From Virgibacillus sp. NKC19-16 (GTDB lineage: Bacteria; Bacillota; Bacilli; Bacillales; Amphibacillaceae), in NCBI RefSeq assembly GCF_021560035.1, contig NZ_CP074373.1, positions 3,765,765 through 3,829,764 of the forward strand: a DNA stretch of 64,000 nt, in the 5' to 3' direction. The position numbers and the translations under genes are program-made. Positions within the stretch are counted from its first letter, which is position 1. Each line of letters begins with the position of its first letter. A model generated the notes under the pieces. That model did no database searches. It had not been told where the DNA came from and worked only from the letters and a program-made list of their open reading frames with translations. Below, one piece after another: positions 25,797 to 37,265 of the stretch.

Positions 25797-26582
25797 CTAC
25801 ACGACATCATACAAAGCTGTGGGTGCTTTTGGGTCAGTATCACATAAATCAAGCTTGATGCCACGTTCCTGCAACATGTTATCAACAGACATGCGCGCAA
25901 GATCTTTCATGTTATTATCTTGGCTCAAATGTGCTAAATAAATTCGCTTTGTTTCATTTCCGATAATATCCGCAAGGGCCAGGCCAGCGTCCTCATTAGA
26001 GACATGCCCTGAATCACCTAAAATACGGCGTTTTACATTCCATGGATAACGGCCCATTCGTAGCATGCCGACATCATGATTTGCCTCGAAAATATAAGCA
26101 TTGGCATCTTCTACCGTTTTTTTAATACGTTCAGATACATAACCAAGATCTGTAACTAGGGCTATCTTTTTCCCGTCATGGCGAAACGTATAAAACATCG
26201 GCTCTGCTGCGTCATGCGAGACACCGAATGATTCAATATCCATGTCACCGAATGTCTTTATCTCACCCATGCCGAAATGAAACTTCTGGTCTAATGAAAT
26301 TTTACCTATCGACCCCTCCATTGCCTTCCACGTCTTTTCATTTGCATAAATTGGCAGATTATATTTTCTGGCAACAACTCCTAACCCTTTAATATGATCA
26401 CTATGCTCGTGGGTTACCAAAATACCTGTTAGCGCGCTCGGATCTACTTTTATCCCGTCAAACAATTGATCCAATTGTTTCCCGCTTAATCCCGCATCCA
26501 CGAGGATCTTTTCTTTTTCTGATTCAATATAAAATGCATTGCCTGTGCTGCCGGATGCTAATACACTAAAACGAATTGTCAT
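25797..26582 (-). CDS. walJ: MBL-fold hydrolase WalJ (YycJ)
   Basis: A metallo-beta-lactamase-fold protein of 261 residues. The metal-binding motif H58-E-H60-S-D62-H63 is present, as is the family start [18 protein letters not shown]. Orthologues (YycJ/WalJ) act in DNA metabolism and are 5'-3' exonucleases in some Gram-positives. The ATG at 26582 follows GAAGGAGAAA and lies inside the end of the upstream yycI frame, a 17-base overlap, so translation is coupled. The ORF extends 15 codons further, but that part has no family similarity. Confidence 0.95.
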   Translation of the reverse strand: MTIRFSVLASGSTGNAFYIESEKEKILVDAGLSGKQLDQLFDGIKVDPSALTGILVTHEHSDHIKGLGVVARKYNLPIYANEKTWKAMEGSIGKISLDQKFHFGMGEIKTFGDMDIESFGVSHDAAEPMFYTFRHDGKKIALVTDLGYVSERIKKTVEDANAYIFEANHDVGMLRMGRYPWNVKRRILGDSGHVSNEDAGLALADIIGNETKRIYLAHLSQDNNMKDLARMSVDNMLQERGIKLDLCDTDPKAPTALYDVV

Positions 26583-27522
26583 TTTCTCCTTCACTCCGAT
26601 TATTCTCTTCCCTTGATTCAAGTACATTTAACACGGGATCCTTTATCTCGCTCTCATCATCCAACGTGCGAACACTTGAAATGATCGATCCTATCGTGTC
26701 GTTTAGAAACGCTGATTCTTCACTATTAAATATGGTTCCTTCAATCGCATTTACGAAATAATCTCGTTCGATCTGCTCATCGCTTCCTTCATTAACCGCT
26801 ACTTTATACGTAGGGGCAAATACTTGTTCATTATTTTCTAAAGGAACTCTTGTATAAAATCCAATATTTACGTTTGATATCTCTTCATCTGGAAATAACT
26901 GATTTCTTGTATACAATGTTTCAATAGCTCTCATCGGCTCAATCAGTGTCCGTTTTTCGCCTTGAGTCTCTACTTCCCCGAGCATTGTTTGTGTGTAGAA
27001 TTGCATATTATTTTCGTCATCCAGAAAAATGAGTACGATTCCACTCTGATTGAGGTAGACAGGGAGATCATTCGTTACCTGGAAAAAGAGCAACACATTT
27101 TTTTCTGTATTCCATTCCCCAAATACGTAATTCTCAGAGAGCAAAATTTCATCCTCCACAATCGCGTTTATTTCTTCCTGCGAAGCATCATCTGGAATAG
27201 GGACTGGATCTTCAAACGCTGACAGAATAAGGTTATTATTGATCACCTCAGAAGTTTGATTGTCAAAACCTTCTAATTGATCACGTTCCTGTTCGGTAAA
27301 CGTTTTTTGTCCGGTCGAAATATAGGATTCCTCTGTAATATCAACCCCAATATCGCCGAGGGTAATATTTTCAGATTCAAGCTGGTCAGTAATAGGGGAT
27401 TCCGAATCCTCTAGGACGCTTAGATTCGCCTGCTCCTGCTTATTCAAAAACTGGAATAATAAATAGGCATTCAAAATAAGGAAACAGATGATAAACAGAG
27501 TCTTTATCTTACTCCAGTCCAT
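26566..27522 (-). CDS. yycI: YycI, possible separate translation start inside the joined frame
   Basis: The ATG at 27522 is preceded by GAAGGGGGGTTCAAG, a plausible ribosome-binding site at normal spacing. From there the 318-residue protein begins as YycI proteins do, with MDWSKIKT, a membrane helix (8-25) and an extracellular domain. I expect YycI to be made from this start whether or not the read-through form exists. It is shown separately so the reader can see both possibilities. Confidence 0.6.
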   Translation of the reverse strand: MDWSKIKTLFIICFLILNAYLLFQFLNKQEQANLSVLEDSESPITDQLESENITLGDIGVDITEESYISTGQKTFTEQERDQLEGFDNQTSEVINNNLILSAFEDPVPIPDDASQEEINAIVEDEILLSENYVFGEWNTEKNVLLFFQVTNDLPVYLNQSGIVLIFLDDENNMQFYTQTMLGEVETQGEKRTLIEPMRAIETLYTRNQLFPDEEISNVNIGFYTRVPLENNEQVFAPTYKVAVNEGSDEQIERDYFVNAIEGTIFNSEESAFLNDTIGSIISSVRTLDDESEIKDPVLNVLESREENNRSEGENDNSF

Positions 27523-28833
27523 CTTGAACCCCCCTTCACTTGGTGCTATATCTTCAATCGCATACCAGCCTTCGTTATACTTCATATACCACGTTGGTTC
27601 AAGCGAAACATAATCACGATTTACAGTCATTCGGTAACCAAGCTCCAGGTCCTGGATATTTCCCAGCTCATAATTGGGACTTAATCTGTTTTGCAAAAAG
27701 TAAATGACATCATTCCCTGATGGCAGTTCTACCGAGTGACTGTCCAGCGTGTCGTTTAAAAGAAAAAGTGGGCGCGTATATTTCGTCAGCGCTTGATTCT
27801 GCCATTCTTGTTCAATCATTGCTAGATCTGCATTATTAAACACCGGATAACCGAGATAGTACATTCGATAGCCCACATGACCAGCGGATGACTGAAGATC
27901 TGTAAGTTTATAGTCTTCTGTCCATCCATTGTGTTCATTGATATTTAAAATACTTCTATCCAATAACTCTACGGCAGTCCCACTCTGAGTCCCTCCTGTC
28001 GATTGCGGATTGATGTATTCCATGCTGCTACCAAATTGCTCGACAGTCATCCCCCGTTGTGCATCTGAATAATAGCTTTCACCGGAACCTGTGACGGATG
28101 TATTTGATTCACTGACTAAGGAAGGATTAGGAAACAGGGCGTTCACCATATTATTCGGATGAACACCGCTTATGGCCACCGCTGATAGTTGCTCCATCGT
28201 CTTTGACTCTTCGGGAATATAGATCGGCGACTCCCCTTCATCAAATAAAACATATGCACTTAACTCCTCGCGTGACGTTATGGTGTTCCATAGCTGCCTG
28301 TAGTGATCAGACGCATTGATTACCGCTCTAGCCTGCTGCCGGCCGTCAATCGATACGAATTCCACCCTTAAAGATGCCGTTTCTTCATCAAATGTAAAAT
28401 ACATACGATCAAACGACCAACTTGGAAATTCTTCTATATCTTCATTAAATGTAAAAATTTGATTTACTATTTCCATTGGTAGGTCTTCCGGAAATATAAC
28501 CTCTACCTCATAATTCTGTTCTACTCTTCCTTCCGTTTCACTTGTTTCAAAATTACTCATTTCCCATGATTGCATATCCTGGTACATGTTAAGGAGGTCG
28601 GATGGATTCGAATATCCAAAATGCTGGTTATTTGCATGGAATATAATCTCACTTGGTTCAACAATGGTGCTTATTGTTTCATCCCCACTACCGCCTATAT
28701 CCACTTCATTGATAACGGAAGATTGATTTTGTGTTTCATAATTAGGTTGATAATTCCACAAGCCAAATGTGAGCAGTAAACTCAACCCGATTAAAATCAC
28801 TAATATAAACGTTTTTACTGTTTCAAGTTTCAT
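26566..28833 (-). CDS. YycH and YycI regulators joined in one reading frame
   Basis: One uninterrupted 755-codon frame. Residues 1-437 are YycH: one membrane helix (8-26), then an extracellular region. Residues 438-755 are a complete YycI starting [18 protein letters not shown], with its own membrane helix. In B. subtilis YycH and YycI are separate proteins of about 455 and 280 residues that bind and restrain WalK. The YycH part here ends about 18 residues early without a stop. In a true fusion the second helix would cross the membrane from outside and leave the YycI domain in the cytoplasm. The first gene overlaps walK by four bases (ATGA). Confidence 0.85.
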   Translation of the reverse strand: MKLETVKTFILVILIGLSLLLTFGLWNYQPNYETQNQSSVINEVDIGGSGDETISTIVEPSEIIFHANNQHFGYSNPSDLLNMYQDMQSWEMSNFETSETEGRVEQNYEVEVIFPEDLPMEIVNQIFTFNEDIEEFPSWSFDRMYFTFDEETASLRVEFVSIDGRQQARAVINASDHYRQLWNTITSREELSAYVLFDEGESPIYIPEESKTMEQLSAVAISGVHPNNMVNALFPNPSLVSESNTSVTGSGESYYSDAQRGMTVEQFGSSMEYINPQSTGGTQSGTAVELLDRSILNINEHNGWTEDYKLTDLQSSAGHVGYRMYYLGYPVFNNADLAMIEQEWQNQALTKYTRPLFLLNDTLDSHSVELPSGNDVIYFLQNRLSPNYELGNIQDLELGYRMTVNRDYVSLEPTWYMKYNEGWYAIEDIAPSEGGFKMDWSKIKTLFIICFLILNAYLLFQFLNKQEQANLSVLEDSESPITDQLESENITLGDIGVDITEESYISTGQKTFTEQERDQLEGFDNQTSEVINNNLILSAFEDPVPIPDDASQEEINAIVEDEILLSENYVFGEWNTEKNVLLFFQVTNDLPVYLNQSGIVLIFLDDENNMQFYTQTMLGEVETQGEKRTLIEPMRAIETLYTRNQLFPDEEISNVNIGFYTRVPLENNEQVFAPTYKVAVNEGSDEQIERDYFVNAIEGTIFNSEESAFLNDTIGSIISSVRTLDDESEIKDPVLNVLESREENNRSEGENDNSF

Positions 28834-30662
28834 TTGTTATCCCTCCGCTTCTCATTCATAAGCGGAAGGGTAAAGAGGACCGTTGTCCCTTTTCCTTCTT
28901 TGCTCTTAGCCCAAATTTTACCATAATGTGCCTCTACCAGTTCTTTTGAAATGGCTAGTCCTAAGCCTGTTCCACCAAGTTTTCTTGTTCTCGCTTTATC
29001 CGCTCTGTAAAAACGTTCAAAGATTTTTTCCAGTTTATCATAAGCAATTCCCATGCCTTCGTCTTGTACACTGACAAGCAGAAAATGCTTTTTATTTTCT
29101 AATTTCAGGCGAATGACGCCACCCTCAGGTGAATATTTAATCGCATTTGAAATAACATTATCGAGCACCTGTGTCATTTTATCCTTGTCCATCCATACAT
29201 TGAATTTAGCCTTTGGCACTTCTCGCTTGAGCGCTATATGTTCTGGAATATTCATATCAAATCGATCAATTACTTCATGGAAATAATTCGTGAAATTGGT
29301 TTTCTCCATTTCTAACCCATAGCTCTTCGTATCCATTCGTGAAAGCTGCAGGAGATCATTTACCATGCGAATCATTCGTTCCGTCTCATTTTGCGTGACG
29401 CGTAAGAATTTAGGCGCGATTTCCTTATCCTCCCAAGCACCGTCAGTCAATGCCTCCATATAACTTTTCATCGTTGTGAGTGGTGTGCGTAATTCATGGG
29501 ACACATTGGAAACAAACTCCCTGCGATCCTGATCTATTCTTTCTTGTTCTGTCACATCGCTAATTACGGTAATAAATCCAGTAACCTCATCTTCCTCGTC
29601 AAAGACGGTAGAGAAGTTTGCCCGAACAAGGAAAAACTGTTCATCATCACTGAAATCAATAATGATAGAGCCACTGTCCTGTAATTCCGTAATATCCACA
29701 ATTTTTCCTTCCAGTGGTAAAACATCAAGCAAAAATCCACCAATGATTTCTTCAGGATCTTCCCCAATTAACCTGCCGGCGGCTTCGTTCATTAATATGA
29801 CCGCCCCTGTAACGTCTGTAGAAATAACCCCATCAGACATATTGGAAAGCACAGAACTAAGCTTCCTGCGTTCTTCCTCGATGGTTGCATAAGAATGCTT
29901 CAGGCGGCTATTTAAATCATTAAAGGTATCTGCCAGCTGACCAATTTCATCCTTACTATAGACATTTACCTTTTGCGTAAAGTCTCCCTTGGCCATGGTT
30001 TGTGCTTGCATCTGCATCTCTGAAATCGGCCTTGTAATCGTCCGCGCTACTAATATCCCAATAAATGCAGAAACGGCAATTGCGAGCATAGACCCTTGCA
30101 GGAAGATCTCATTAATATTCTGAATCTGGTCATAGACACCTTCAAGCGATGCTTCTAAATAAATAACACCATTCGAATTGCCCTCATTATCAAATATGGG
30201 TACTGCCTGTACATACACCCGATTACCGGTATCTTGAGTCACATACGTATTTTCCTGTTCCTGATCCAGAAATAGAGCGGATTGCACAATCTCCCTCGTT
30301 GTCTTTTTGCCAACTTCATCCTGATTAAAAACATCATTCGATCCGATAATACGATTTTGATTATTAATGACTTGAATACTTGTAATATCTTCTGTATCTA
30401 CATCACTTACAATACGTTGAATTTCTTCCTGCAGTGTTGGTCCTTCATCATCCTCACTACGCTCCCGATTAAATGCTTGCTCCACATTATAGGAGAGTAA
30501 ATCCACACGATCATGAACGGAATCTTCAAAGCTATCCCGAAGCTCTGTTTCCAATTCATTCGTGAAAAAGGAACCAATAACCTGAATCGCAACAAGCAAT
30601 AACAGAATGTAAATAATAATAAACTTTAATTGAATCGAACGAAAAAAACCAACTTTATTCAT
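28830..30662 (-). CDS. walK: sensor histidine kinase WalK (YycG)
   Basis: Essential cell-wall stress kinase. Membrane helices lie near residues 14-32 and 190-208, with an extracellular PAS-like domain between them. HAMP (210-262), PAS (about 265-375), HisKA with H389 in VSNVSHELRTPL, and HATPase (DEGMGIAYDKLEKIFERFY, GTGLGLAIS) follow. It phosphorylates WalR. A TTG at 30668 directly follows the walR stop; the ATG at 30662 has CAGGAG nine bases upstream and is my choice (610 residues). It is in one operon with walR and the YycH frame. Confidence 0.97.
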   Translation of the reverse strand: MNKVGFFRSIQLKFIIIYILLLLVAIQVIGSFFTNELETELRDSFEDSVHDRVDLLSYNVEQAFNRERSEDDEGPTLQEEIQRIVSDVDTEDITSIQVINNQNRIIGSNDVFNQDEVGKKTTREIVQSALFLDQEQENTYVTQDTGNRVYVQAVPIFDNEGNSNGVIYLEASLEGVYDQIQNINEIFLQGSMLAIAVSAFIGILVARTITRPISEMQMQAQTMAKGDFTQKVNVYSKDEIGQLADTFNDLNSRLKHSYATIEEERRKLSSVLSNMSDGVISTDVTGAVILMNEAAGRLIGEDPEEIIGGFLLDVLPLEGKIVDITELQDSGSIIIDFSDDEQFFLVRANFSTVFDEEDEVTGFITVISDVTEQERIDQDRREFVSNVSHELRTPLTTMKSYMEALTDGAWEDKEIAPKFLRVTQNETERMIRMVNDLLQLSRMDTKSYGLEMEKTNFTNYFHEVIDRFDMNIPEHIALKREVPKAKFNVWMDKDKMTQVLDNVISNAIKYSPEGGVIRLKLENKKHFLLVSVQDEGMGIAYDKLEKIFERFYRADKARTRKLGGTGLGLAISKELVEAHYGKIWAKSKEGKGTTVLFTLPLMNEKRRDNK

Positions 30663-30668
30663 CCACAA

Positions 30669-31370
30669 CTACTCCTGATCAGGATTACGTAAATAATAGC
30701 CTACTCCCCGGCGGGTAACTAGCCACATCGGATTACTCGGATTCTCCTCAATTTTCTCACGGAGCCTTCTTACCGTTACATCCACGGTACGCACATCTCC
30801 AAAATAGTCATAGCCCCATACAATCTCCAGTAAATGTTCACGCGTCATAACCTGTCCAATATGGCGTGCTAAATAATGCAATAACTCAAACTCACGGTGT
30901 GTCAGCTCAATCTCAACGCCATTTCTTGAGACAACATAGGCATCCGGGTGGACAGTAAGCGTACCGATCACAATATCTTTCGTAGCCTTCACCGCATCAT
31001 CCGGGACTTCCTGCCTGCGCAAGTTCGCTTTTACCCGTGCAATCAATTCACGATTACTAAACGGTTTTGTCACATAATCATCCGCACCAAGCTCAAGGCC
31101 CAGTACTTTATCAATTTCCGTATCCTTTGCTGTCAGCATGATAATCGGCATAACTTGAGTTTTGCGAATCTCACGGCAAACTTCATTCCCGTCTCTTCCT
31201 GGTAACATAATATCTAGTAATATTAATTCAGGTTTCTCTGATTCAGCAAGCGCAATAGCCTCATCTCCATCATAGGCCAGTACGACCTGATATCCTTCTT
31301 TTTCTAAGTTGAATTTCAATATATCTGCAATTGGCTGTTCGTCATCTACTACTAAAATTTTCTGACTCAT
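30669..31370 (-). CDS. walR: response regulator WalR (YycF)
   Basis: An OmpR/PhoB-type response regulator of 233 residues. The receiver domain has D53 (LLDIMLPG) as the phosphorylation site and K102 (VTKPFS). The C-terminal winged helix includes [16 protein letters not shown] and [12 protein letters not shown]. It controls autolysin and wall-metabolism genes with WalK and is essential in most Firmicutes. It is the first gene of the walRKHIJ operon, with AAAGGATGTGGCCTT before the ATG. Confidence 0.98.
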   Translation of the reverse strand: MSQKILVVDDEQPIADILKFNLEKEGYQVVLAYDGDEAIALAESEKPELILLDIMLPGRDGNEVCREIRKTQVMPIIMLTAKDTEIDKVLGLELGADDYVTKPFSNRELIARVKANLRRQEVPDDAVKATKDIVIGTLTVHPDAYVVSRNGVEIELTHREFELLHYLARHIGQVMTREHLLEIVWGYDYFGDVRTVDVTVRRLREKIEENPSNPMWLVTRRGVGYYLRNPDQE

Positions 31371-31467
31371 AAGGCCACATCCTTTTCAAACATTCCTATC
31401 ATCTATTTTACCGTACTTTTGGTCAAATGTCTTGGGTTGGCGTTGATTATTGTGAGATTTCCACTTT

Positions 31468-31586
31468 GTTACCGGTTGAGCTGCTTTTACGGGGTTGCGG
31501 GTACGTAGAGGTGCTCTACGTTACCAGAGCGGATGCTTTTGCGAGGTTTCGGGCACGTAGAAGCACGCCTCGTTACCGGTTGAGCT
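31468..31586 (+). repeat. 52-bp imperfect tandem repeat, 2.3 copies
   Basis: Units start at 31468, 31520 and 31572, each with GTTACC. The first two share most positions (GTTACCGG..., GCTTTTACGGGGTTGCGGG against GCTTTTGCGAGGTTTCGGG), and the third is cut after 15 bases. GC content is well above the surroundings. It lies in the walR-purA gap (31371-31684), where I see no tRNA gene. Confidence 0.75.
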
Positions 31587-31647
31587 ATTTCCCAATATTT
31601 TTCTATTATTTTAGCAGTATCTAATAGATAGTCCAACTTTTATATAA

Positions 31648-31678
31648 CAAAAAGAGGCCATCAATGCAGACAGCCTCA
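31648..31678 (-). terminator. intrinsic terminator of purA
   Basis: Minus strand GAGGC/GCCTC stem with an inner G-C pair, followed by TTTTTG. It begins seven bases after the purA stop. Confidence 0.75.
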
Positions 31679-31684
31679 GGCAAA

Positions 31685-32986
<1,302 letters not shown>

Positions 32987-33088
32987 CTAATTCTATAAAA
33001 TATGTTTTTTGTTGATCACTAGTGTGAGTTTATCAGTAATTGAGGTGGAAGTCAATTTGAAAAGCGAACATTATATCAGATTTAATTT

Positions 33089-33640
33089 TTATTGTTCGGC
33101 ATCATAACGCTTCATACTCCCCAGTTTCTTTAGTTTTGATTTGTAAGCCCGATACGGCATCCAAGTAAAGACCAAACTAGCAATGGATAAGGAAAACAAA
33201 AATGCTATAAAGACCGTTACTATTACATTATTAGCTAAGGCAAGAAGCGTAATTAGTATAACACTAATAATCAAAGACCCCATAAAACCTTTCGCCATTC
33301 GATTCTTTTCTTTCTCGTATGTTTCGGCGATCGTATCGTTGTCTGTATAAATTGGCTTTGTCCCTGGCGCTGCTGTAAATATATGCATGCCAGCATTTGA
33401 ATAGACGGCTGACCAACCCGCAGCTTCAAAAAATGCGAAGTACTCCTCATCAGCATCATCCCGGTAATCCAAGCTATATACGATGTTTTGGCTCTCTCCT
33501 TTTCTTAATTTAAAATAAAATCCAAAAAGGACAAAGCCTTCAAAAATCCAGCCCTCTCTCGCATATTCCTGCAGCTTTTTCATTTCCTTTTCCTCTGAGA
33601 ATGCCAATCCTCCGTTAGTAATGTATTTTATATCCTTCAA
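33089..33640 (-). CDS. DUF2812 domain membrane protein
   Basis: A 183-residue protein. Residues 1-115 carry the DUF2812 pattern (a KLQEYAREGWIFEGF segment, a FYFKLRKGE strand, EYFAFFEAAGWSAVYS and a late YTDNDT). Two membrane helices follow (about 121-137 and 141-160). DUF2812 genes are often paired with PadR-type regulators, as here: the regulator's stop overlaps this start by four bases (ATGA). The pair is probably a self-controlled unit answering an unknown, perhaps membrane-related, signal. Confidence 0.85.
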   Translation of the reverse strand: MKDIKYITNGGLAFSEEKEMKKLQEYAREGWIFEGFVLFGFYFKLRKGESQNIVYSLDYRDDADEEYFAFFEAAGWSAVYSNAGMHIFTAAPGTKPIYTDNDTIAETYEKEKNRMAKGFMGSLIISVILITLLALANNVIVTVFIAFLFSLSIASLVFTWMPYRAYKSKLKKLGSMKRYDAEQ

Positions 33641-33978
33641 TTTATTTCACGCTCCTTTTGGTGCAAAATTTTCTCTGCATGCCGAACCATTTCACGTCTG
33701 CGCTCCACCTCTTTCTTTAAAAGCTCGAGGCCTTTTTCCGTAGCAACGTATGTTTTTCTTTTTTTATCTTTATCACCAACTTGTTTAATTAAGTCAGCTG
33801 CCAAAAGCTTTTTTATAATGGTGTACATAGAGGCAGGGCCAATGGATAAACGGTTATCGGTCATCTCTTCTATGGTTTGCATAACGACATAGCCATGCTT
33901 TGCATCTACCAGAGAAAGGAGTATGTAATAAGCACTATCCGTTAACTCACCCATCTCTATGGAATCATTTCTAGGCAT
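33637..33978 (-). CDS. PadR family transcriptional regulator
   Basis: A 113-residue winged-helix regulator of the PadR group, with a typical LTDSAYYILLSLVDAKHGYVVMQTIEEMT opening and SIGPASMYTIIKKLLAADLI recognition helix, then KKRKTYVATEKGLELL wing and a C-terminal helix for dimerisation. It is translationally coupled to the DUF2812 gene. Two palindromes upstream are likely its own operators. The ATG at 33978 follows AAAAGGAGGAAATCG. Confidence 0.9.
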   Translation of the reverse strand: MPRNDSIEMGELTDSAYYILLSLVDAKHGYVVMQTIEEMTDNRLSIGPASMYTIIKKLLAADLIKQVGDKDKKRKTYVATEKGLELLKKEVERRREMVRHAEKILHQKEREIN

Positions 33979-33993
33979 CGATTTCCTCCTTTT

Positions 33994-34042
33994 ATATCAT
34001 TTAATGATATATCGTTGAATATAATGTATCGTTTAATGATAT
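33994..34042 (-). promoter_or_regulatory. paired operator palindromes upstream of padR-like gene
   Basis: A perfect 17-base palindrome ATATCATTTAATGATAT at 33994 and a close copy GTATCGTTTAATGATAT at 34026 have starts 32 bases apart, three helical turns. They lie 16-64 bases before the regulator's ATG, fitting autorepression. Confidence 0.6.
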
Positions 34043-34142
34043 ATTTGTCAATAACTTTCTTGCTTATTGAATAAAACAAGCCTTTCAGCAAAAAATATTT
34101 ATAGATTAGTTTACAAAAGTCTCCACACGATGAGGTGAAAAA

Positions 34143-34760
34143 ATGCCTTCGATTGAGCCACATTTATCCATGATCGGGCGATTGAAAGGGAGCTTGATAC
34201 AGTTAACGGAGGAAATCGATCAAATGATTGATACCATTGATATAGAAGAATCCAATGTGTTAAATAAATTTGAACAGATACATCATTCCTTTCATAATGT
34301 CCAAACTACAACCGCATCTTATTACCTGAAATTATATTTATCGCCCTTTACCGCCCAATATGATGTACTTTCCACAGCCGTCCAACATTTATCAGAACGG
34401 AGACATGGTGCATTAATTGTGATCCAACGAAAGGACGAATTGGATAGTCTAATTCATTCTGGTTTGCCCCTCAATGCTGACCTGTCCTATTCGCTGATGG
34501 AATCCATTTTTTACACAGGCAGTCCCCTGCATGATGGGGCAGTCTTAATATGTAATGATACGATTATTTCTGCTGCAAATGTACTCCCATTATCGGAGCA
34601 CAAGGCTGATGGTAAAAAACTCGGAACCAGGCACCGTGCAGCTCTTGGCCTTTCTGAACAAACGGATGCACTGGTACTGGTTGTGTCAGAGGAAACCGGA
34701 AGAGCGACTTTTGCATTAGACGGAAAATTGTATCCGATACGGACGACTGGGGTGGTGTAA
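34143..34760 (+). CDS. cdaS: diadenylate cyclase, sporulation type CdaS
   Basis: Makes cyclic di-AMP from two ATP. The DAC domain (about 65-200) has the DGA motif at D131 (SPLHDGAVLI) and the RHR motif at 163-165 (GTRHRAALGL). The N-terminal 60 residues form the two-helix YojJ-type domain that restrains B. subtilis CdaS. The length of 205 matches CdaS (207). No CdaA-type membrane helices or DisA DNA-binding domain are present. The ATG follows GATGAGGTGAAAAA. In the same window, gdpP (41919) encodes the c-di-AMP phosphodiesterase that would oppose it. Confidence 0.93.
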   Translation: MPSIEPHLSMIGRLKGSLIQLTEEIDQMIDTIDIEESNVLNKFEQIHHSFHNVQTTTASYYLKLYLSPFTAQYDVLSTAVQHLSERRHGALIVIQRKDELDSLIHSGLPLNADLSYSLMESIFYTGSPLHDGAVLICNDTIISAANVLPLSEHKADGKKLGTRHRAALGLSEQTDALVLVVSEETGRATFALDGKLYPIRTTGVV

Positions 34761-34804
34761 TTTCAGTTGGATATACCTGTTTTATGAATTAAAGTTATCC
34801 CACA

Positions 34805-34838
34805 GAAAAAAGGCTTATTCCCTATAGAAATAAACCTT
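34805..34838 (-). terminator. intrinsic terminator of the paralogous membrane-protein pair
   Basis: Minus strand AAGG-TTATT pairs with AATAA-CCTT (one mismatch), followed by TTTTTT. It lies 43 bases past the stop at 34881. A second hairpin (34841-34862, GATGCTT/AAGCATC) is adjacent and has no U tract. Confidence 0.65.
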
Positions 34839-34880
34839 CTGATGCTTCACCGCGTAAGCATCAAACTGTGCCAGCTTACC

Positions 34881-35990
34881 TTACGCACCATCATTGGCTG
34901 ACTCTTCATACCGACGTTTTTGGCGGTACCCATAGGTAATGTCTCTTACCATTTCCTCGTTTTCCAAACTTGCCCCAATGGCACCAGTTACAGTCGTAAC
35001 GGAGGCTAAAATCCACGCCAGCTTCACATAATGGATGACAGTAAACGAACCATCGAGGTTTGCCAATGTCTTATATGCTTCTGGTGGCACAAGCGTCACG
35101 ACAAGGATAAAAAAGAACGTAAACAATACGACGTAATACGTAATAACGGAAAGAATCAGTGTCATTACTGTTGTCTGGTTATATAAACGACGCATTGACT
35201 TATTTTTTCCACTTGCGGGCGTTTCCCAAAGGTTGTGGGAGACGATAATCCAGGCAACCATCAGGGTGATCGCTGCCAATGTTAGCAAAGTCAGCCTTGA
35301 TTCGCTCAGCAGATGGCTTAACGTCCATATGGTTGAAAAAATCGAAGCAAAAGCCCCCGTCGTAAATGCTACCGCAATAACCTTTTTGAATGAGGCCATG
35401 ATGCTCCAGGGCCTGTTTGCTTGTGTCATGCCAAGAAGCAGACGGATTCTGCCGTTCATTTTTGGGACTACAATATAGCGTTTATCCGCTTCCTTTACCC
35501 CGTTATCTGCATCAACCCTTTTTACCCGGTTTAAGGGAAATTGCTTCTCTAGCAAACTTTTGGAGTCATTTCTTCTTCCGTCATTTTCTTCGGAAGGATG
35601 GTATAATTTGTTTATGATTGTAATAACCGCATTTCTCACTTTTTCCTTTTTAACCAGCCAGCCAAACGCAGGAATAGACAATTGAGCCACATCATGCTTG
35701 TTGCTAATGTCTGTTACGATGACATTCTTATGAAGAAATATAGGTAAATCCGTTAAGCAAATCGCATATTTCCAATCACGCTGCTTTCGGATTTCTACAG
35801 CATCTTCCAAAATATCATCAACCGACTCAGCAAAGCCGGTAACCGGATCAACCAGTGTTTCCACAGACCAGTTAATATTGTCATCAATTTCTTCGGCAAA
35901 GAACTTCGGCAGTACTTCCCCGAAATCTGCTGCAATTTCTGCAGGTAGCTCTGGTGCAGCAATTATTCCTACTTTTATCTCTCTACTCAA
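34881..35990 (-). CDS. membrane protein with N-terminal soluble domain, paralogue of neighbour
   Basis: A 369-residue protein I do not recognise by name. Residues 1-135 form a soluble alpha/beta domain (KVGIIAAPELPAEIA, YAICLTDLPIFL, VAQLSIPAFGW). Residues about 195-345 carry four membrane helices. A clear homologue lies immediately upstream (35987-37174). The shared words are PxLPAEIAAD/PGFPADICTD, CLTDLP/SLTDLP, AQLSIPAFG/AQISVPSFG, LLGMTQANRPW/LLGMTRANRPW, and RDITYGYRQ/RDITYSFRQ. The start codon is TTG overlapping the upstream stop (TTGA), so translation is coupled. The function is unknown. Confidence 0.85.
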   Translation of the reverse strand: MSREIKVGIIAAPELPAEIAADFGEVLPKFFAEEIDDNINWSVETLVDPVTGFAESVDDILEDAVEIRKQRDWKYAICLTDLPIFLHKNVIVTDISNKHDVAQLSIPAFGWLVKKEKVRNAVITIINKLYHPSEENDGRRNDSKSLLEKQFPLNRVKRVDADNGVKEADKRYIVVPKMNGRIRLLLGMTQANRPWSIMASFKKVIAVAFTTGAFASIFSTIWTLSHLLSESRLTLLTLAAITLMVAWIIVSHNLWETPASGKNKSMRRLYNQTTVMTLILSVITYYVVLFTFFFILVVTLVPPEAYKTLANLDGSFTVIHYVKLAWILASVTTVTGAIGASLENEEMVRDITYGYRQKRRYEESANDGA

Positions 35991-37174
35991 TTTTCTGCAC
36001 CCTCTTCCTTATTCAGATCATCGGAATCCTTCTTACTGCCCTCATCATCCTCTTCCTCTCCAATCTCATAGCTTCGCTGCTGCTGGCGGAAGGAATACGT
36101 AATGTCTCTTATCTTTTCTTCTCTTTCCAGCCCCGACCCGATAGCACCAGCCAGCGTTCCAAGGGAAGTAATAAGCCACACGAGACTAAAATAGTAATTA
36201 GCTCCCGGATCACTGTCCATTCCCATTGATAGTTGGAATAAATCAGGTGGAACAAACAAGGAAATCGAAATGGAAAACATTCCAAAAAGCACAATATAAT
36301 TGATGCAGACAAGAGAAAATAATGTCAAAAAGGTCGTGGCGTTATAGAGCTGACGCCAACGCTTTTTTCCGTGTTCTGATGGCTTTTCCCAAAGATTTTG
36401 TGAAAAAATAATCCATGTGACCATTCCAAAAATCGCCAGCAGCATCAAGAAAATCATTCGATAATTGCTGTATATAATGCTTAAGTGCCACGGTGTTGAG
36501 AATATGGAAATATAGGTGCCCGTTGCAAATGCAAGGGCGAGCACTTTATAAAAGGAAAAGAATGCTTTCCATGGGCGATTGGCTCTGGTCATTCCCAGTA
36601 ACACCCGGATATAGCCAATAACCCTGGATGATGTCACATAACGCAAATCTGCACCCGATTGATTGGAATATCCTTCCTCTCTTTTGATCAGAGAGATAGA
36701 AAATGGGTTTTTCTCTGCCTTTTTATGTTTTCGCATGCCTGCCCTTGTCTGTTTTGGGTTTTCTAACTCGGATAGTGAATCGGCATATAGATTCTCCATT
36801 AACTTCAGCAAGCTTTGTCTGATACTTTTGCGGGTCGGGAACAGCCCAAAGGAAGGAACGGAAATCTGTGCGACTCCCTCTTTCAAGCTGGCATTGGCCA
36901 CAACTAATTTTTTACCGAAGAAAAACGGCAAATCTGTCAAACTGATGGCGTAATCCCAGCCATTTTCCTGTTTTATATTATTTGCTTTTTCCAGTACTTG
37001 ATTAACATCTTCTGCTACTCCTACCAGTAGATCTACCGTAACTTCGCTCTCCCATGTCACCTGAGAATCGATTGTTTTCTCAAGCAGTTCCGGCAGTTCT
37101 TTCATCAGGTCTGTGCATATATCAGCAGGGAAACCTGGTGTGGAGATCAGCCCAACTGTGATAGATGCAGTCAT
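35987..37174 (-). CDS. membrane protein with N-terminal soluble domain, first of paralogous pair
   Basis: A 395-residue protein from the ATG at 37174 (AAGGGGGCAGAGATA precedes it; the frame opens nine codons earlier). Same layout as its downstream paralogue: alpha/beta domain, middle linker with KHKKAEKNP, then four membrane helices from about 205, and an acidic tail (EIGEEEDDEGSKKD). Both end their membrane part with a GxxxxREEKIRDITYxxRQ segment. I know no activity for the family. The two may form a heteromer, as the coupled arrangement suggests; this is inference. Confidence 0.85.
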   Translation of the reverse strand: MTASITVGLISTPGFPADICTDLMKELPELLEKTIDSQVTWESEVTVDLLVGVAEDVNQVLEKANNIKQENGWDYAISLTDLPFFFGKKLVVANASLKEGVAQISVPSFGLFPTRKSIRQSLLKLMENLYADSLSELENPKQTRAGMRKHKKAEKNPFSISLIKREEGYSNQSGADLRYVTSSRVIGYIRVLLGMTRANRPWKAFFSFYKVLALAFATGTYISIFSTPWHLSIIYSNYRMIFLMLLAIFGMVTWIIFSQNLWEKPSEHGKKRWRQLYNATTFLTLFSLVCINYIVLFGMFSISISLFVPPDLFQLSMGMDSDPGANYYFSLVWLITSLGTLAGAIGSGLEREEKIRDITYSFRQQQRSYEIGEEEDDEGSKKDSDDLNKEEGAEN

Positions 37175-37265
37175 TATCTCTGCCCCCTTTTTATCCGTCA
37201 TTAATAGTTTGTCTTTATTTGTCGTCTTCCTTTTGCTTTCCCTTTTTTGCTGGTTGAAAACCGCT

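Noticed and set aside
31371..31684. tRNA genes expected between walR and purA by comparison with B. subtilis.
   Set aside because: No cloverleaf, TTCRA T-loop or CCA end was found; the gap holds a tandem repeat and the purA terminator.
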